The position numbers and the translations under genes are program-made. A DNA stretch of 64,000 nucleotides from Mesorhabditis belari (taxonomy: Eukaryota; Nematoda; Chromadorea; Rhabditida; Rhabditidae): positions 1,741,501-1,805,500 of the forward strand of contig CAUEEP010000727.1 of the NCBI GenBank assembly GCA_958450365.1. Reading direction: 5' to 3'. The notes below the pieces were generated by a model. The model ran no database searches, was not told the DNA's origin, and was given only the letters and a program-made list of their open reading frames with translations. Positions 18,041 to 30,800 of this stretch are shown here, piece after piece. Position 1 is the stretch's first letter. The number at the start of each line of letters is the position of its first letter.

Positions 18041-18687
18041 TTATTCATTTCATCCAGTCCATTATCTCCATTTCTTTTTTTCATTAATCAACAAAACTCG
18101 TTTCATTCTTGATTCTAATAGGCTCACATTTGAATCCTTTCTATTTCTTTTCGTTTTTCGGACAGTGTAGAAATTAGCAAATTTTGATTTAATTAAAAAT
18201 TCGGTTAGAGAAATGGAGAGACGAAGAACATAATTTGTGATTAGAGTGTGCTTAGAAAACACGTCAATTTTTGAAAAGTACCATAGCTTTTGATGAAATC
18301 TCTTCATTTTTGTATATCTTTCGATATTCTTTATGAAACCTCACTAAAAGTCATCATCAGCTTGATTTAGAAGTAAGGTTACAGTAGCTTTCAAAAGTGA
18401 ACACATTTTAGAAAACGCACGTAACATTAGCCTTTGTTTTTGGCAGATTCCAAGAAAGATTGAATCTCTCAAAAACCAAAGGTTTAGTATTTCCATTTTC
18501 GGTTTAAAAACAGCTTATCGTTTACAAGAAAAGAAGCTGAAGAAGTTCATTGCCACCAGCTGGTCGATGCTCCTTGTACAAAGAGGAAAGAAAAAGGAGA
18601 TCGAATCGGAATCTTTTTCCCCTTTTCAGAAAGGATTTCCCAAATGTGAGTTGCCATAAATGAGTGCATGAGTGTGAAAGGGATTGG

Positions 18688-19607
<920 letters not shown>

Positions 19608-20174
19608 TCTCTTTTTCTCTATGAGTTCTCTATTTGAAGAGGATGAACAATCCGATCTCTTTCCCGATCTTTGTCCTTCGATTTCACTTCTCTAGCTCTT
19701 TCTCTTAATCACCGCCATTTCCTCTCCTCTCCCTTAATGGAGTATTTGCATAAAACAAGCCTAGAGCCTCATGTTTTAAAGCCAAATTTGAAGATATTCA
19801 GCTAACTTATCAGAGCTTTTCATAGCTTACTCTAGATTTTTGTCCGTAAGCAATGATTTTTATGCTTACTTTCTCGTTATCTTCTCAAGTAGTTTTCTAA
19901 GATGTATCTGTCGTAGCCGATTATGAATGAGTGGGTCTAGGAGCGTCCAACCATCAAGCATTTAGTATCATTCAACGCAGAATCATTGATAATTATGTTA
20001 AATTTTTTAAAATTAGCAAGATTTGATGAAAAGAACACAAATTATGGAGCTTCAAAGTTTTCTCTTGAACAAAAAAGGTTTTTTGCTCTAATTTTTTGTT
20101 CTTTTCATCAAATCTTGCTAATTTAAAAAATTTAACATAATTATCAATGATTCTGCGTTGAATGATACTAAATA

Positions 20175-20685
20175 TTGGGTTGATGCATAATTATCCGGAC
20201 TTCTTTTATAAATGATTTTATTTAACAAAAAATAACATAAATAGTTAGAAAAATATGTTTAATTGATTATTCTGGAGCATATTCACCGCCTACATCAATA
20301 ACTGATTGCCATTTGCTTGGAAGACGATCGATTCCACGAGCGAAGAATAAACGATCTTTGGAGGCAATCCACGCTTTAACATCGTCTATCAAGTCATCCA
20401 AATCGTTGTAGATCTTATTTGTTTGCCAATTTTTGAGCGATCGATTGACGTGCTAGTCCGTTGGGGCTTCTCCAGTTCTTTGAGATCGCGAAACGACTCT
20501 GCGGCAGACCATCCCTTTTCGAAGTGGTAGAGCATGATATGGCGAAGATGGATATGATTGTCGACACGCATTTTGTTCACTAAAGAATAACGAATATTTA
20601 AAAAAAAGAAATAGACAAAAAGCTTTCAAAACAAAAAAGATACAAGCACGCAAAAAGAAGTCCGGATAATTATGCATCAACCCAA
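20175..20685 (-). mobile_element. Internally deleted mariner with transposase N- and C-termini
   Basis: The terminal inverted repeats are TTGGGTTGATGCATAATTAT.. and its complement, and TA dinucleotides flank both ends (20173-20174, 20686-20687). On the minus strand the N-terminal segment reads NHIHLRHIMLYHFEKGWSAA (about 20510-20570). The C-terminal segment WIASKDRLFFARGIDRLPSK then GEYAPE ends at stop 20267-20269. The catalytic D,D,D core is deleted, so it cannot encode an active enzyme. Confidence 0.9.
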
Positions 20686-20910
20686 TACTTGATGGTTGGA
20701 CGCTCCTAGACCCACTCATTCATAATCGGCTGAAATTCATAATCGGCTGAAATTCATAATCGGCTACGAGGGTCCCGCTGATTTTGAATGAAACGTTGTA
20801 GCGCCGGCAATTTTTAACCTAAACTCACAAATTTGGTACCAATCGACGCAGAATTGAATTCGCTACAAGATGATATAATATTGTCCTCATACATTAAAGG
20901 GTTGCTCTAC

Positions 20911-21485
20911 TATTGGGTTGTCCAGTTATGAATGCGCGTTTGTACTATTTTATAAATTTCTCATGATATCGAACAGATGTATATGGGTGTTATATATCAT
21001 TCGAAAGCTGAAGATCTCCTCTATATTTTGGAATAAAAAAGTTTTTGCATTCATTCAACTTTTTGGGAAATTGACTGCACAAAGGAAGAGGTGGGTTCCG
21101 AAAAAAACTCATTTCAGCTTAGCTATTCTTCAAGTTTTATGGTGTAAGCGCCCAGAAAAGAAAAGTAAAGATGCTCTGAAATTGAAAGGGAAGGGTCTGT
21201 GGTCGACCCCGTCCGATCTGCCAAGTTGAGCAACGTCGGCGCGGGTTAGTCGTGGGTTCGACTCCCATGGGTTCCCCTCCGAGCGCCCCAGCCCGGCCAT
21301 CGGAGTATCATCGGCTACGACAACTACACTTCTGCCTCAGTAAATGTGGAAGCGGGTTGTGATCTGCGCTAAGTGCGAAGACAGATCAAATCATTATTTT
21401 ATTATTATATCTTTTTCTTGATTTCGGTATCTTGAGAAATTTACAAAATAGTAACAAACGCGCATTCATAACTGGACAACCCAAT
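20911..21485. mobile_element. Non-autonomous Tc1/mariner-like element
   Basis: The terminal inverted repeats are TTGGGTTGTCCAGTTATGAA with the following TGCGCGTTTGT, and the reverse complement ending at 21485. TA lies at both borders. No transposase fragment is visible. The interior is partly occupied by the SINE-like copy at 21186-21405, which gives an order of insertion. Confidence 0.85.
21186..21405 (+). mobile_element. tRNA-derived SINE-like element, copy 2
   Basis: Near-identical to the minus-strand copy at 17056-17275, including the B-box GGTTCGACTCC and the AAATCATTATTT tail. It sits inside the mariner-like element at 20911-21485. The high identity of the two copies points to recent activity. 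Confidence 0.65.
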
Positions 21486-21529
21486 AGAAAGATTTGCCAA
21501 AAAATTTCATTCATAATCGGCTACGACAT

Positions 21530-23317
21530 ATCAACTTTTGACTATCGTAGCCTTTAAACTTTAGAATAAATTTTAATATCAAACAAGCAATGTTTACATT
21601 TTGTCAAACGATACTTTATCATTTTGATCTTCAGCCTTATCTCTGTAAAGTGAGATTCTCTTAAACAGCTCTTTAGTTTTTCTTTAGTTCAATCTTTCAA
21701 ACGAACTTTAAACGAACTTTTAAACGAACTTCATCGAGTACTGCTTTGGGTAAATTCACCTTTCTCTTCAATTTTCAAAAGCTCACTCTCTGATTCTTTG
21801 ATTTCACAGAACAAAATCTTTAAAAGTCTCAATGATTTTCTTTCCTTTTCTTTCATCAATCTTTCCTTTATTCTTCTCCATTGAGAAACCGGGCAAACCG
21901 AATAGGCAAAAACGATTCAGAAATTTCACCCAATTACTCACAATGGAAGTGGACTTGTGAACCTTTTTCACGAAACACGTAATTCTCTTTTCTTTTGCTA
22001 AACATTTTGTGCAGTAGGATCTCTGTAAATATTCAGCAGTATTTGATGGATTCATAAGCACAAGTCTGGTCTTAAGAGTGCTGGCTCGAACTGTCTTTGG
22101 AGAGGGTTGTTTCAAAGACAATTTTCCCGGTCCAGGTGGGCTTGGATTGATCATGGCTTAGCTTGACTTTGCCACAAGATTCCAAGGGCAAACCTAATCT
22201 GGCAACAAGAAATCTCAGCCGAAAGATGCCAGTCTTGGACCAGGCTTCAGCTTCGACCTTGGCTTACAGAAGTTAGGATCGGTTTGGGAGATTTTCGAAA
22301 GCTTTGGAACACTAAGACTACAAAAGCCAGCCAGAAGCAATCCTGGCCTGATTTCCAAGCAGTTTTTTTAGATCAATCCTCGTTTTTTAAACGAATTTTA
22401 CAATTTGCATGTCCCAGTTTTGTTCTATGCAAGTATTCAAAGCTCAAAAATCTCTCAAACACTTTGCCATTCCCCTTCAAAACATTCCTTCTCTCTCCTT
22501 TTCCGATCTTTTCATCTCCTTCTATTTATATTTTCAAATCATCAATCTGGGGAACTTTCTGTGTTTCATTCATTCATTTCTCATTTCCCCTTCTTGTCAC
22601 TTTCTTCGTGTAATTTGAACTTAGCAAATCTCCTCACTTTCACTTTTCTAGAGGGGTAAATCGAAAAGCAGCATTTGATTGGGAAAATTATTCAGTTTTA
22701 TTTGATTAAGTTGAAAAATTATATCTCATTGCCATAATCATTGATCCTTTTGAATGTAGATATTCTCTACATCTTTAGCGTAGAGACAAGAAGTACTTAT
22801 AAACTTTCAAGCAGTTGTCTTTATCTCTAAAATTTCTCTGGAATGGGATGGCCGACGAGAGGAATCTCCTTGATTTTCCCTAAACATTGCACTTTCCATC
22901 TGCTCATTTTGATCACTCTCCTCTCCACTCATCCATTCATCGATGCCTGTATTCGAACTGTTCCAGCGACAAGTTCGTTGTTTTAGAATTCTATATATTC
23001 TAGCACAAATTTTGTACAAGCTCACAAAGAAAATCATGCAACACTTCACTTGTTTTTAAGTTGAAATAAACAAATGAGAGACAAGAATGGGATAATAAAT
23101 CGAGGTGATTAGTAGATTAGATTTGAACATCTGATAAAGCTTCGTACTTGATCGTGGCAACCACTTGTAGATAGACCACCATTGAACAAGATAGACCGCC
23201 ATTGAACAAGATAGACCACCATTGAACAAGGTTGTTTTTAGAATGAAACTTCAGCTCAGGCCTTGACTTCAATGAAACCCTAGGTTCACTTAAAACCGAT
23301 TCACTTTTCATTTTCAG
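21530..23317. other. No recognised gene; may hold 5' exons of the C6-domain gene
   Basis: Open frames at 21804-22154 (minus) and 22284-22659 (plus) do not resemble known proteins. A roughly 50 bp piece at about 22068-22115 (minus) is repeated at 26974-27030 (plus). GATAGACC.CCATTGAACAA is repeated three times at 23171-23229. The first exons of the Thr-rich protein at 23318 must lie somewhere upstream, but no signal-peptide exon could be identified. Confidence 0.4.
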
Positions 23318-25177
23318 CCACCACAACCACGCCGACAACCACCACCACCACAACCACAGGCACAACCACAACAACAACAACAACCACAACCACAACAACC
23401 ACAACAACAACAACAACAACGACGACAAGTACCACTACAACCACCACAACCACCACAACTAGTATGCTTTGCACTCGCAAAAATAAAATCATCAAATATG
23501 CTTAAAAAGGTAAACGCATTCTTTCTGGTACAGTTTAAATTAGCAAATTAAAAGAAATGTAGTCGAGTGCGTTTTCGTTTTGAGCACACACCGAACAGAA
23601 ACTCCATATAAGGCAATTGCTATTATAGCTCTGTATTGATTTTCAGAATACTCGATTGACAGCTTGACAGCTTAATAGCCTTGCCAGGCTTAATAGCCTT
23701 GTCAGGCTTAATAGCCTTGCCAGGCTTGCTTAATAGCCTTGCCAGGCTTGCTTAATAGCCTTGCCAGGCTTAATAGCTTGCCAGCTTGACAAAATCTTTT
23801 AGAACTTTATTGATATGAAAGAAGCCATATAAAATGTTGGTAAAAAATTAGCTTGATCACTCCCACACCAAAGAAAAGCACAAGCACCAATTTGATGCTT
23901 CGATTTATGTTCTATTTTCATTTTCAGCTATTTCCCTTTTCAAAGTCATCACTTGAACATTTACATCACTTCTTGAAGCACTTGAAGCAACAATTCTTAT
24001 AATATTTTCAAAAAGTCACCCTAGAAGAAACATTGTACTAGAAAGAAACAAAAAATTTCAGCTACAACAACGACAACCACCACAACAACAACCACCACAA
24101 CGACAACAACGGCAGCTTGTAAGTTTACTAACAAAAAAGTGTCAACTGACCAAATACTAAAGTCAAGATTATAATAGCTTTCAAAAGAAGGCAAACTTTA
24201 GAAAACCGTAGACTCAGAATTGCAAGAGAGCCAAAGCTCTTTGAGTACCCAAAACAAAATAGATATTAAAAAATCAGCGACAAATTGGCCATATCATTTG
24301 GCCACTCTTCGGCTTTCTCTTCTTTACAAATAATTCTCACTCTTATTTTCAGCTTGCACATCTTGTACAGCAAGTCAAATCACTTTCACGCCGGCTCAAG
24401 CGAATCGAACAGGATCGATTGATTCATCGTTCAGGTGCGAAAGGGGAAGAGGAAGTGGGGAAGGGAAGTGGGGAAGGGAAGTGGGGGAAGGGAAGTGGGG
24501 GAAGGGGAAGTGGGGAAGGGAAGTGGGGAAGGGAAGTGGGGAAGGGAAGTGGGGGAAGGGAAGTGGGGAAGGGAAGTGGGGGAAGGGAAGAGGGGAAGAG
24601 GAAGAGGGGAAGGGAAGAGGCTTATCAAAAGGATGACGGTATCAATATCTTTTCAATTCTAGCGGTCCCGCAGCAACAGGCACGAATGGATGCCTTCAAT
24701 TGACGGCAATCTGCAATGGAGATCCGGGATTCGTTTCTTTTATGCAGGTAATTGAAGAAAAAGCTGTGAATGGAAATTGTGAATGGGGATTGTTTATTTT
24801 AGTTTAATTTCGAACAAGGTGGACCCCAAGAGAATCAACTTATGTTACAAGTGACAACAGCTGTATTGGATTGCAGAGATGGGCTATGGTGAGTTGTTTT
24901 TAGAGTGAGAACTTTTAAGCAATCAATCAATCAATTACATAAGACGAAACGAAAGAAACTGTTTAATCAATAGGTAGGCAAAAATGGTAAGCGCAAAAAG
25001 ACAGGGTAAGCGCACAGTGACTCGTCGACAGTAAATTGTCAACTAGCAGATGCTACAGTAGCTAAATACTACAGTAGCTAATGCTACAGTACTATTCTTT
25101 ATCACAATCTGTTTCCCTAGGTTCTACATGAATCGACAAGTTTACGAGGTGGATTGTCAAGAAGCACAGAATGGATA
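23318..25177 (+). CDS. Thr-rich secreted protein with nematode C6 domain (5' end unresolved)
   Basis: Exons: 23318-23461, 24062-24118, 24353-24434, 24663-24747, 24803-24888, 25121-25177 (stop TAG). The first two encode almost pure threonine, a mucin-like stretch likely to be O-glycosylated. The next four encode one module: CTSCTASQITFTP, then GTNGCLQLTAICNGDPGF, FMQFNFEQGGP, AVLDCRDGLWFYMNRQVYEV and DCQEAQNG at the end. The paired cysteines, the FNFEQGGP core and the Trp before the last Cys match the C6 domain (PF01681) of nematode secreted proteins. Its biochemical role is unknown. The reading frame enters 23318 in phase 1, so at least one upstream exon with a signal peptide is missing. The intron between the Thr and C6 parts carries no repeat, but the one inside the C6 part (24435-24662) is a GGGAAGTG microsatellite. 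Expression and partners cannot be inferred. Confidence 0.8.
23660..23790. repeat. Tandem repeat TTAATAGCCTTGCCAGGC
   Basis: About six copies of an 18-23 bp unit in the first recognised intron of the C6-domain gene (23462-24061). Confidence 0.85.
24440..24622. repeat. GGGAAGTG-type purine microsatellite
   Basis: Irregular repeats of GGGGAAGGGAAGTGG units inside the intron 24435-24662 of the C6-domain gene. The strongly purine-asymmetric strand could form a triplex or R-loop. Gly/Lys/Glu/Arg open frames here are by-products. Confidence 0.9.
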
Positions 25178-25620
25178 GAAAGCACAGAATGGATTTTGTG
25201 AAAATATTACTCTTAATATTTGACAAGGTTCACAAATCTTAATCTCAATAAGGAATTGAATTGAATTTTAAATTGAAATCCATAAAAATCTGATGTTCAA
25301 ACGGTGCTTGTCTTTCGTAATTTGAAGAAAATTTGATCATTTCTTTTTAAATTTGCTCATTTATCTAGATATTTGAATTTATAATTTATAAAGATGTACC
25401 GGAAAGTTATAAAAATACAATAAGCCAGAAAATACTGTAAACAAAGAGGAAAACTGACTACAGTAATCAGGGTTTAGCCAGGCTTTACTTAACGATTACT
25501 GTAGTCGAAGACTCTAGCCGTAGGTTATTGTAACTTTGACTTACTCTAGCCATTGCTTTCGTAAAGATCACTGTAGCTAAGGCTTATGGTATGTACGAAT
25601 TACTGTACCTAAGACTTTTT

Positions 25621-25908
25621 GGCCAGGGTTTACTGTGGCCAGGGTTTACTGTGGCCAGGGTTTACTGTGGCCAGGGTTTACTGTGGCCAGGGTTTACTGT
25701 GGCCAGGGTTTACTGTGGCCAGGGTTTACTGTGGCCAGGGTTTACTGTGGCCAGGGTTTACTGTGGCCAGGGTTTACTGTGGCCAGGGTTTACTGTGGCC
25801 AGGGTTTACTGTGGCCAGGGTTTACTGTGGCCAGGGTTTACTGTGGCCAGGGTTTACTGTGGCCAGGGTTTACTGTGGCCAGGGTTTACTGTGGCCAGGG
25901 TTTACTGT
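25621..25908. repeat. Perfect minisatellite, 18 copies of 16 bp
   Basis: GGCCAGGGTTTACTGT is repeated 18 times over exactly 288 bp without a mismatch. Imperfect forerunners (GATTACTGTAGC.., TTACTGTACCTAAG) precede it and ..ATGGATTACTGTATCCAG follows. The long open frames across it are by-products of the repeat. Confidence 0.97.
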
Positions 25909-26388
25909 ATGGATTACTGTATCCAGTGCTTTACAGTACTCCCTTATCAGATAGATATTTGCATTTAAAGTTCGTCTTTCCAATTTGTGATTCTCAATTG
26001 TGATTCTCTTTTGCAATACCCCTCTTTTCCTTGTTCCCAATCAGCTCAAACTTGTCGTCACTTTTCCTTCATTTTTTTTGATTCTTTTGTTTGTTTTTTT
26101 TTGATTCGAAATGAAATGTTCAACGGAATTTGGATAAATATTGTGAAAAACAGATATGAATATCGTATTTTAAAGTTCATGCAGGTGTAAAGAGATTACT
26201 GCCAACAGCGTGCGATCTTTGAAGTGCATTAGCACTTTTAAATGATTTATCATTTAAATGAGCAAAGAGATTACTGCCAACTTGATCTTTGAAGTGCATT
26301 AGCAGTGCTTCGAAGTGAACGACAAGCAAAACATTAGGAATATTGTATTTTCCTTTTTTTGTTTGTTGATAAATCATTTAAAACTCGT

Positions 26389-26520
26389 TAACAGAGCAAC
26401 TGGGGAAAGCAAAAAGAAACTGGTGGCTCACCCTGTTGCACATATTGACCACAATAAGCACTATCGCCCGGAAAAGCTCAAATTCGGTCCGTCGACGATA
26501 TCATTGAAGGGATATTGTAG
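26389..26520 (+). other. Possible isolated exon or gene relic
   Basis: Directly after a GTTAACAG acceptor-like site the sequence has coding-like composition and stays open (segment VAHPVAHIDHNKHYRPEKLK then FGPSTISLKG). I recognise no family and find no partner exons. It could be a terminal exon of an unrecognised gene, a relic, or chance. Confidence 0.2.
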
Positions 26521-26973
26521 AATTACAGCTACAGTACTTGAGAGGTACTGTATTTGTAACAAGTGATTCTTAGAGAATCATTTCGAGACACTTTCATGTT
26601 AAATTTGAATTTTCGTCGCAAATTTTAAATATTAATTTTATCTTATTGTTAAATGTTAATTTTCGCGCGACATCGCGTTCCAATTGACGTTTGGAAGGCC
26701 GTCGTTTGGAGGTAGTCGATGGGAGCGTCGCGTCGTCGTTTCTTTTTCATTTTTAAAAAAAATAATTTTTTGTTGTATGGTTTTCTTGTCTTTGTTAGAT
26801 TAATTGAAATTATTGTTTTACGCGATAAATTTTGTTTTTCTCTTTGAAATGAGAAAGAAATCTATTTCAAAGCCGAGTGGAGAATCCGGGACTTTTTTTA
26901 GCCGGACCACAATGAAGGCCAAAACTAATTGTAAGATGGTTTCGGGAATTGAATGGAAACAACGAAAGCAAAA

Positions 26974-27030
26974 CTCAAAACAACCCTCTTCAAAGACAGC
27001 TCGAGCCAGCACTCTTAGAAGATGTGCTTA
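26974..27030 (+). repeat. Short dispersed repeat shared with 22068-22115 (inverted)
   Basis: AAACAACCCTCTTCAAAGAC followed by AGCTCGAGCCAGCACTCTTA recurs on the opposite strand at 22068-22115 with about three differences. The open frames that span both copies are probably not genes. Confidence 0.6.
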
Positions 27031-27867
27031 TGACCAAATTGCTGATATTTTCCATTTACAAAACCAACTGCCCATTAGCTTATTCCACATTTCCTCTCTG
27101 TGAGACTTGGTGAGTTTTATTTGCACATGATAATATCATACCATTGATTCGAATCATATGAATCCCAGTGCAGTGGTGGAAAGAAAGGTCCTAATGTCTT
27201 TGAAGGGGTTCCGGTCGACGGATTCCAGTTCTTATGAGAGAGGGGAGAGGTGTGTTTGTCCTTCCTAAAAGAGGAAGAGAGAGAGAGAGAGGAAGGAGAA
27301 AATCTCTCTAGATCAAATGGTCACTGCCCACCCCATCCACCCAAGACAAAGAAGAGAGAGAGAGGTTAAGAGAGGGACAAACACGTAGAAGGGGTGGGTC
27401 TACCCTGGACTCTGTTCCCCTTGAAGGTCCACCCTGTGCAGGGTCCCCCGTTCCCTGTTTACATCGTCTTCCTCATTTGGAACACCCTTCTCCTAACATT
27501 ATCTTTTTTCCTTTTATCTTTTATCTAATCAATTCCTTTCTGTTTTCTGCCTTTTCTAGAACTTGTTCACTTTTTGCGCTTATTATTGCGATTATTTGAT
27601 CAAAAATTGTCTAAACTAGAGTTAGGTCAACATTAGAATTGATTAGCTTGTCAGAATTGATTTGATTTTTTGATTAAATACACAATAAATTAGACGTTAA
27701 GATCCAGTTAAGCTGGTTTTCAGCTTGTTTTCACTTTTACAGTTCTACCAACGTTTACAAATCCTCCAGTTTCTTTCTTTACCTGAATATTCTTTATTTT
27801 CTTATTCTTTATTTGCTTATTCTTTACCTTTATTCACAGTTTATTCCCTTTCAATTATTATTTAGAA

Positions 27868-30800
27868 ATGGGTACCGGACGGGGTATTTATCCCGCCTTG
27901 GTCACTCTTCTTCTCGTCCCATGGAGTGGCGCACAAAATGTGAACATTGGCGGGCAAAATATTGGAATTGGTAAAGAAACATTTGAAAAATATTATCTTT
28001 AGATATTTATCGATAAACTTTAGGTCAATCCGGTCTTCCAGGCTCAGGTTTACCAGGATCCGGAGGCACAATTTTCACCGGCACCGGCAATAATCCCTAT
28101 TATGGAGGTAGGAAATTTACTTTTACTTTTAATATTTACTTTTACACAACCAATGAAGATTTATTATACATAACATACATAGCTTTTTACTTGTCTTGAA
28201 AGCTTTCCGTTACTTATCATGCTCTTACTGTACAGTTTTTGCTTATCTTGTACAGTTTTTGCTTATCTTGACCTCTTGCAGTATCCCAGTGCTCAGCATG
28301 CTGCATTTTCCTTCACCCTAATCAAATCACCTGTTTTATTTCACTTTTAGTATTCATAATTCTCATCTTTGTCCTCAAAAATTCTCATAGTATTCCCCAG
28401 GTTGAAGAATTCCGTTCTCATTTTATTTTCCCTTTTCTCTTTCGGGTTAATTCTCATGGTGGAAGCTGGCTGAAAAGGGAACTTCTGTTTGCACCCATTG
28501 GTAGGCTCAGGTGAGGAAGGGAAAGGGGCATAAGGGGTGGAGACCCTGAGGGGTGGACCCCGTATGCAAATATCGAGGCTCCCTCCGTTCCTCCCCATCC
28601 ACCCAAACCATCCACAAACACGACGAATAGCCATAACACTTGCACCGCTTAAAGCAAGCTACCGGCTGTCGAAAAGTTTGAGGGAAATAGAAAAAGCTGG
28701 GATCGATTTATCAGTTTAATGATCAATGATGAAGATCAAGATATACAAATCATTTGTACATAAAAGTTCTTGCTTTAGCACAAGTTTATGTGTGTTTGCA
28801 TCAAGATTTTCAGTCTTTTTGTACTAAAATTTAGTTAACCAATCACAATTCATCTGTTATTTGTACTTTTACTTCAATCCAACGGGTTACTTGCACGAGA
28901 ATTCGAAATTGGACTAAAATTTGAAAGGGTTCTTTGAAAGGATTCTTTTGAATTTGTTTTGAAAGAAAAAAATGGACTAAGATTTGTCTGAAACAGGATA
29001 AAAGTAACAATTTAATCGTTTAACTTGGATTTTCTCCAATAGTAGTTCACTCCGGCGAGCCGAGTTCGTGACTATTTTACGGTTTCCAAGTTTTCCCAGA
29101 AGCTCAACACTCTAATCCCCCACAAGATCTCATCGTGAGCTACATTTTCCGACCCCACATCAATAGGTTCTGATAAGCGCTTTTCGAGATTTCGAGGAAT
29201 TTAGGCGACGCTCACGGTGCACTACTGTTAGAGAGAATACGGTAAATGAAAAATTGTGATATCATTGCGTACCTTTCTGTAGTAAACTTGATAAAACAGA
29301 TTGCTTTGGGTGCACTACTATTAGAGGGAATACGGTAACTTGTATTAAACACTGAGGAAATAAACAAATTTAAACAATATATACAAGAAGAGTTGGGGAC
29401 AGAAAAAGGGATTCAATTGAGGCGAGACAGCGAGACAAAAATCGAGCGAAGTTCGTACTTGTCCGTAGTCGTTTCACGTTTTCTTACTTTGAAGCTACTT
29501 TTGAATGTAAATATTTAGCAAATCATCGTTCAGAAGCTTTAAAAAAATCACACAAGAAAGCTGTTTTCTTATTTGAAAATGTGAATTTCAACTTTTCTAG
29601 TAAATCTCGTGCCATTTGGACCAGAGGTGGGCGATCTAAAAGTGAATCCATCAATGCTGACTGCCGGTCAGACGATCGACTTGCACATGTTTTTCCCCTA
29701 CTATGGCGGGCTTTACAATTACACTACGGTAAAGATAAACGAACAATCTTGTCTCAGATTTATTAGAATATTTTCAAATTTCTTCATATCTTATATCTTT
29801 TTTTTTCTAGCTCTCCGTCAACGGTTACATGGGCTTCGCGACGGTGCTCGATCAAGGCCCGACGATTAATGTTGGACCTGATTTGACTGATTGGCCAAGA
29901 CAAGAGGATCCGGCTATGATTGCACCGTATTTGTGCAAACAACAGGTTTCAAATGTTATAACATTTACATAGGCTTTACAATTACACTACGGGCTCCCCA
30001 AAACGGTAACCCAGCGATGCGCTCGAGTGCCTATTATCATCTCCTTCTCCGCTAAAGTCTCTTCGGCAGAGAATCGGGATCGAATCTGAACATAGGCCAT
30101 TTGTAGCATTAAGTAAAGTAATGAGAAGAAACTCCAATTAACAACAAGACAGCTAGAATCCGGCTCATTCCTTGGCTCTCACAACTTTATCACCTTGGAT
30201 TTCACTTGATACCAAAAAGCTAGCGTTTCTAGCAATATAAAGTACGATAGCTGATAGCCAATGCAACTAAAGATACCATTGTGAAGCCATCTCATTCTTC
30301 CAGGCTCCCCAAAACGGTAACCCAGCGATGCGCTCGGGTGTCTACTATCGTCTCCTTCTCCGCCAAAGTCTCTTCGGCAGAGAATCGGGATCGAATCTGA
30401 ACATTGGCGCCAACGCAAATCCTTTCTTCACTCAATCGGCTAGACAGGTAACTCAATAGAATTCAGAAAAAAAAAAGAGATCCATTTTCAAGGCTTGTCC
30501 GGGCACTCCCGATTCATACGCGCGTTGTGATCAGAACAGTGACGCGTTTTTGGATCTCATGATGGCCTGGCTGCAAGGTGAGCAAAGAGATGCTGATAAA
30601 AGAAAGCAAAATGAAAATATCTTTGGAAAAGGATTGGCACCAACTTTCAAGATTGCTTCCTGGACTTTAAAAAAAGTCATTTAAAAAAAGAGAGTCAATC
30701 TAGAACTCCAGAAACTATCAAGATATAATTTTTGCTATAAGCTACCAATTCTGGACATATCGATATTGATTTTAGATGGATTTAACCAAAAAATTCCATA

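Larger units (their letters stand above)
19909..21529. mobile_element. Composite foldback element with nested insertions
   Basis: The outer inverted ends are GTCGTAGCCGATTATGAATG (about 19911) and its complement at about 21509-21529. Inside, the left arm (19911-20043) pairs with 20092-20174 and then, after a mariner element, with about 20688-20742. The arms were therefore continuous before the mariner arrived. TTCATAATCGGCT is tandemly repeated near 20720-20766. A second mariner-like element (20911-21485) and a SINE copy lie in the right part. Confidence 0.75.
25178..27867. other. Intergenic between C6-domain gene and Mesh-like gene
   Basis: Apart from the 16 bp minisatellite and the weak exon candidate at 26389-26520, a partly duplicated segment is seen: GAGATTACTGCCAAC and GATCTTTGAAGTGCATTAGC occur at about 26192-26231 and again at about 26267-26304. 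The stretch 27190-27480 is rich in GAGAG runs and in GGGGT/ACCCC blocks. No RNA gene is recognised. Confidence 0.5.

Noticed and set aside
23117..23495. Minus-strand Val/Leu-rich frames
   Set aside because: Antisense of the Thr-rich exon of the C6-domain gene.
25591..26003. Three overlapping open frames of about 110-125 codons
   Set aside because: All are the 16 bp minisatellite read in different frames.
26653..26714. Short ATG frame of 20 codons with GC-rich codons
   Set aside because: Too short, no splice signals and no homology; noted only because composition differs from its flanks.
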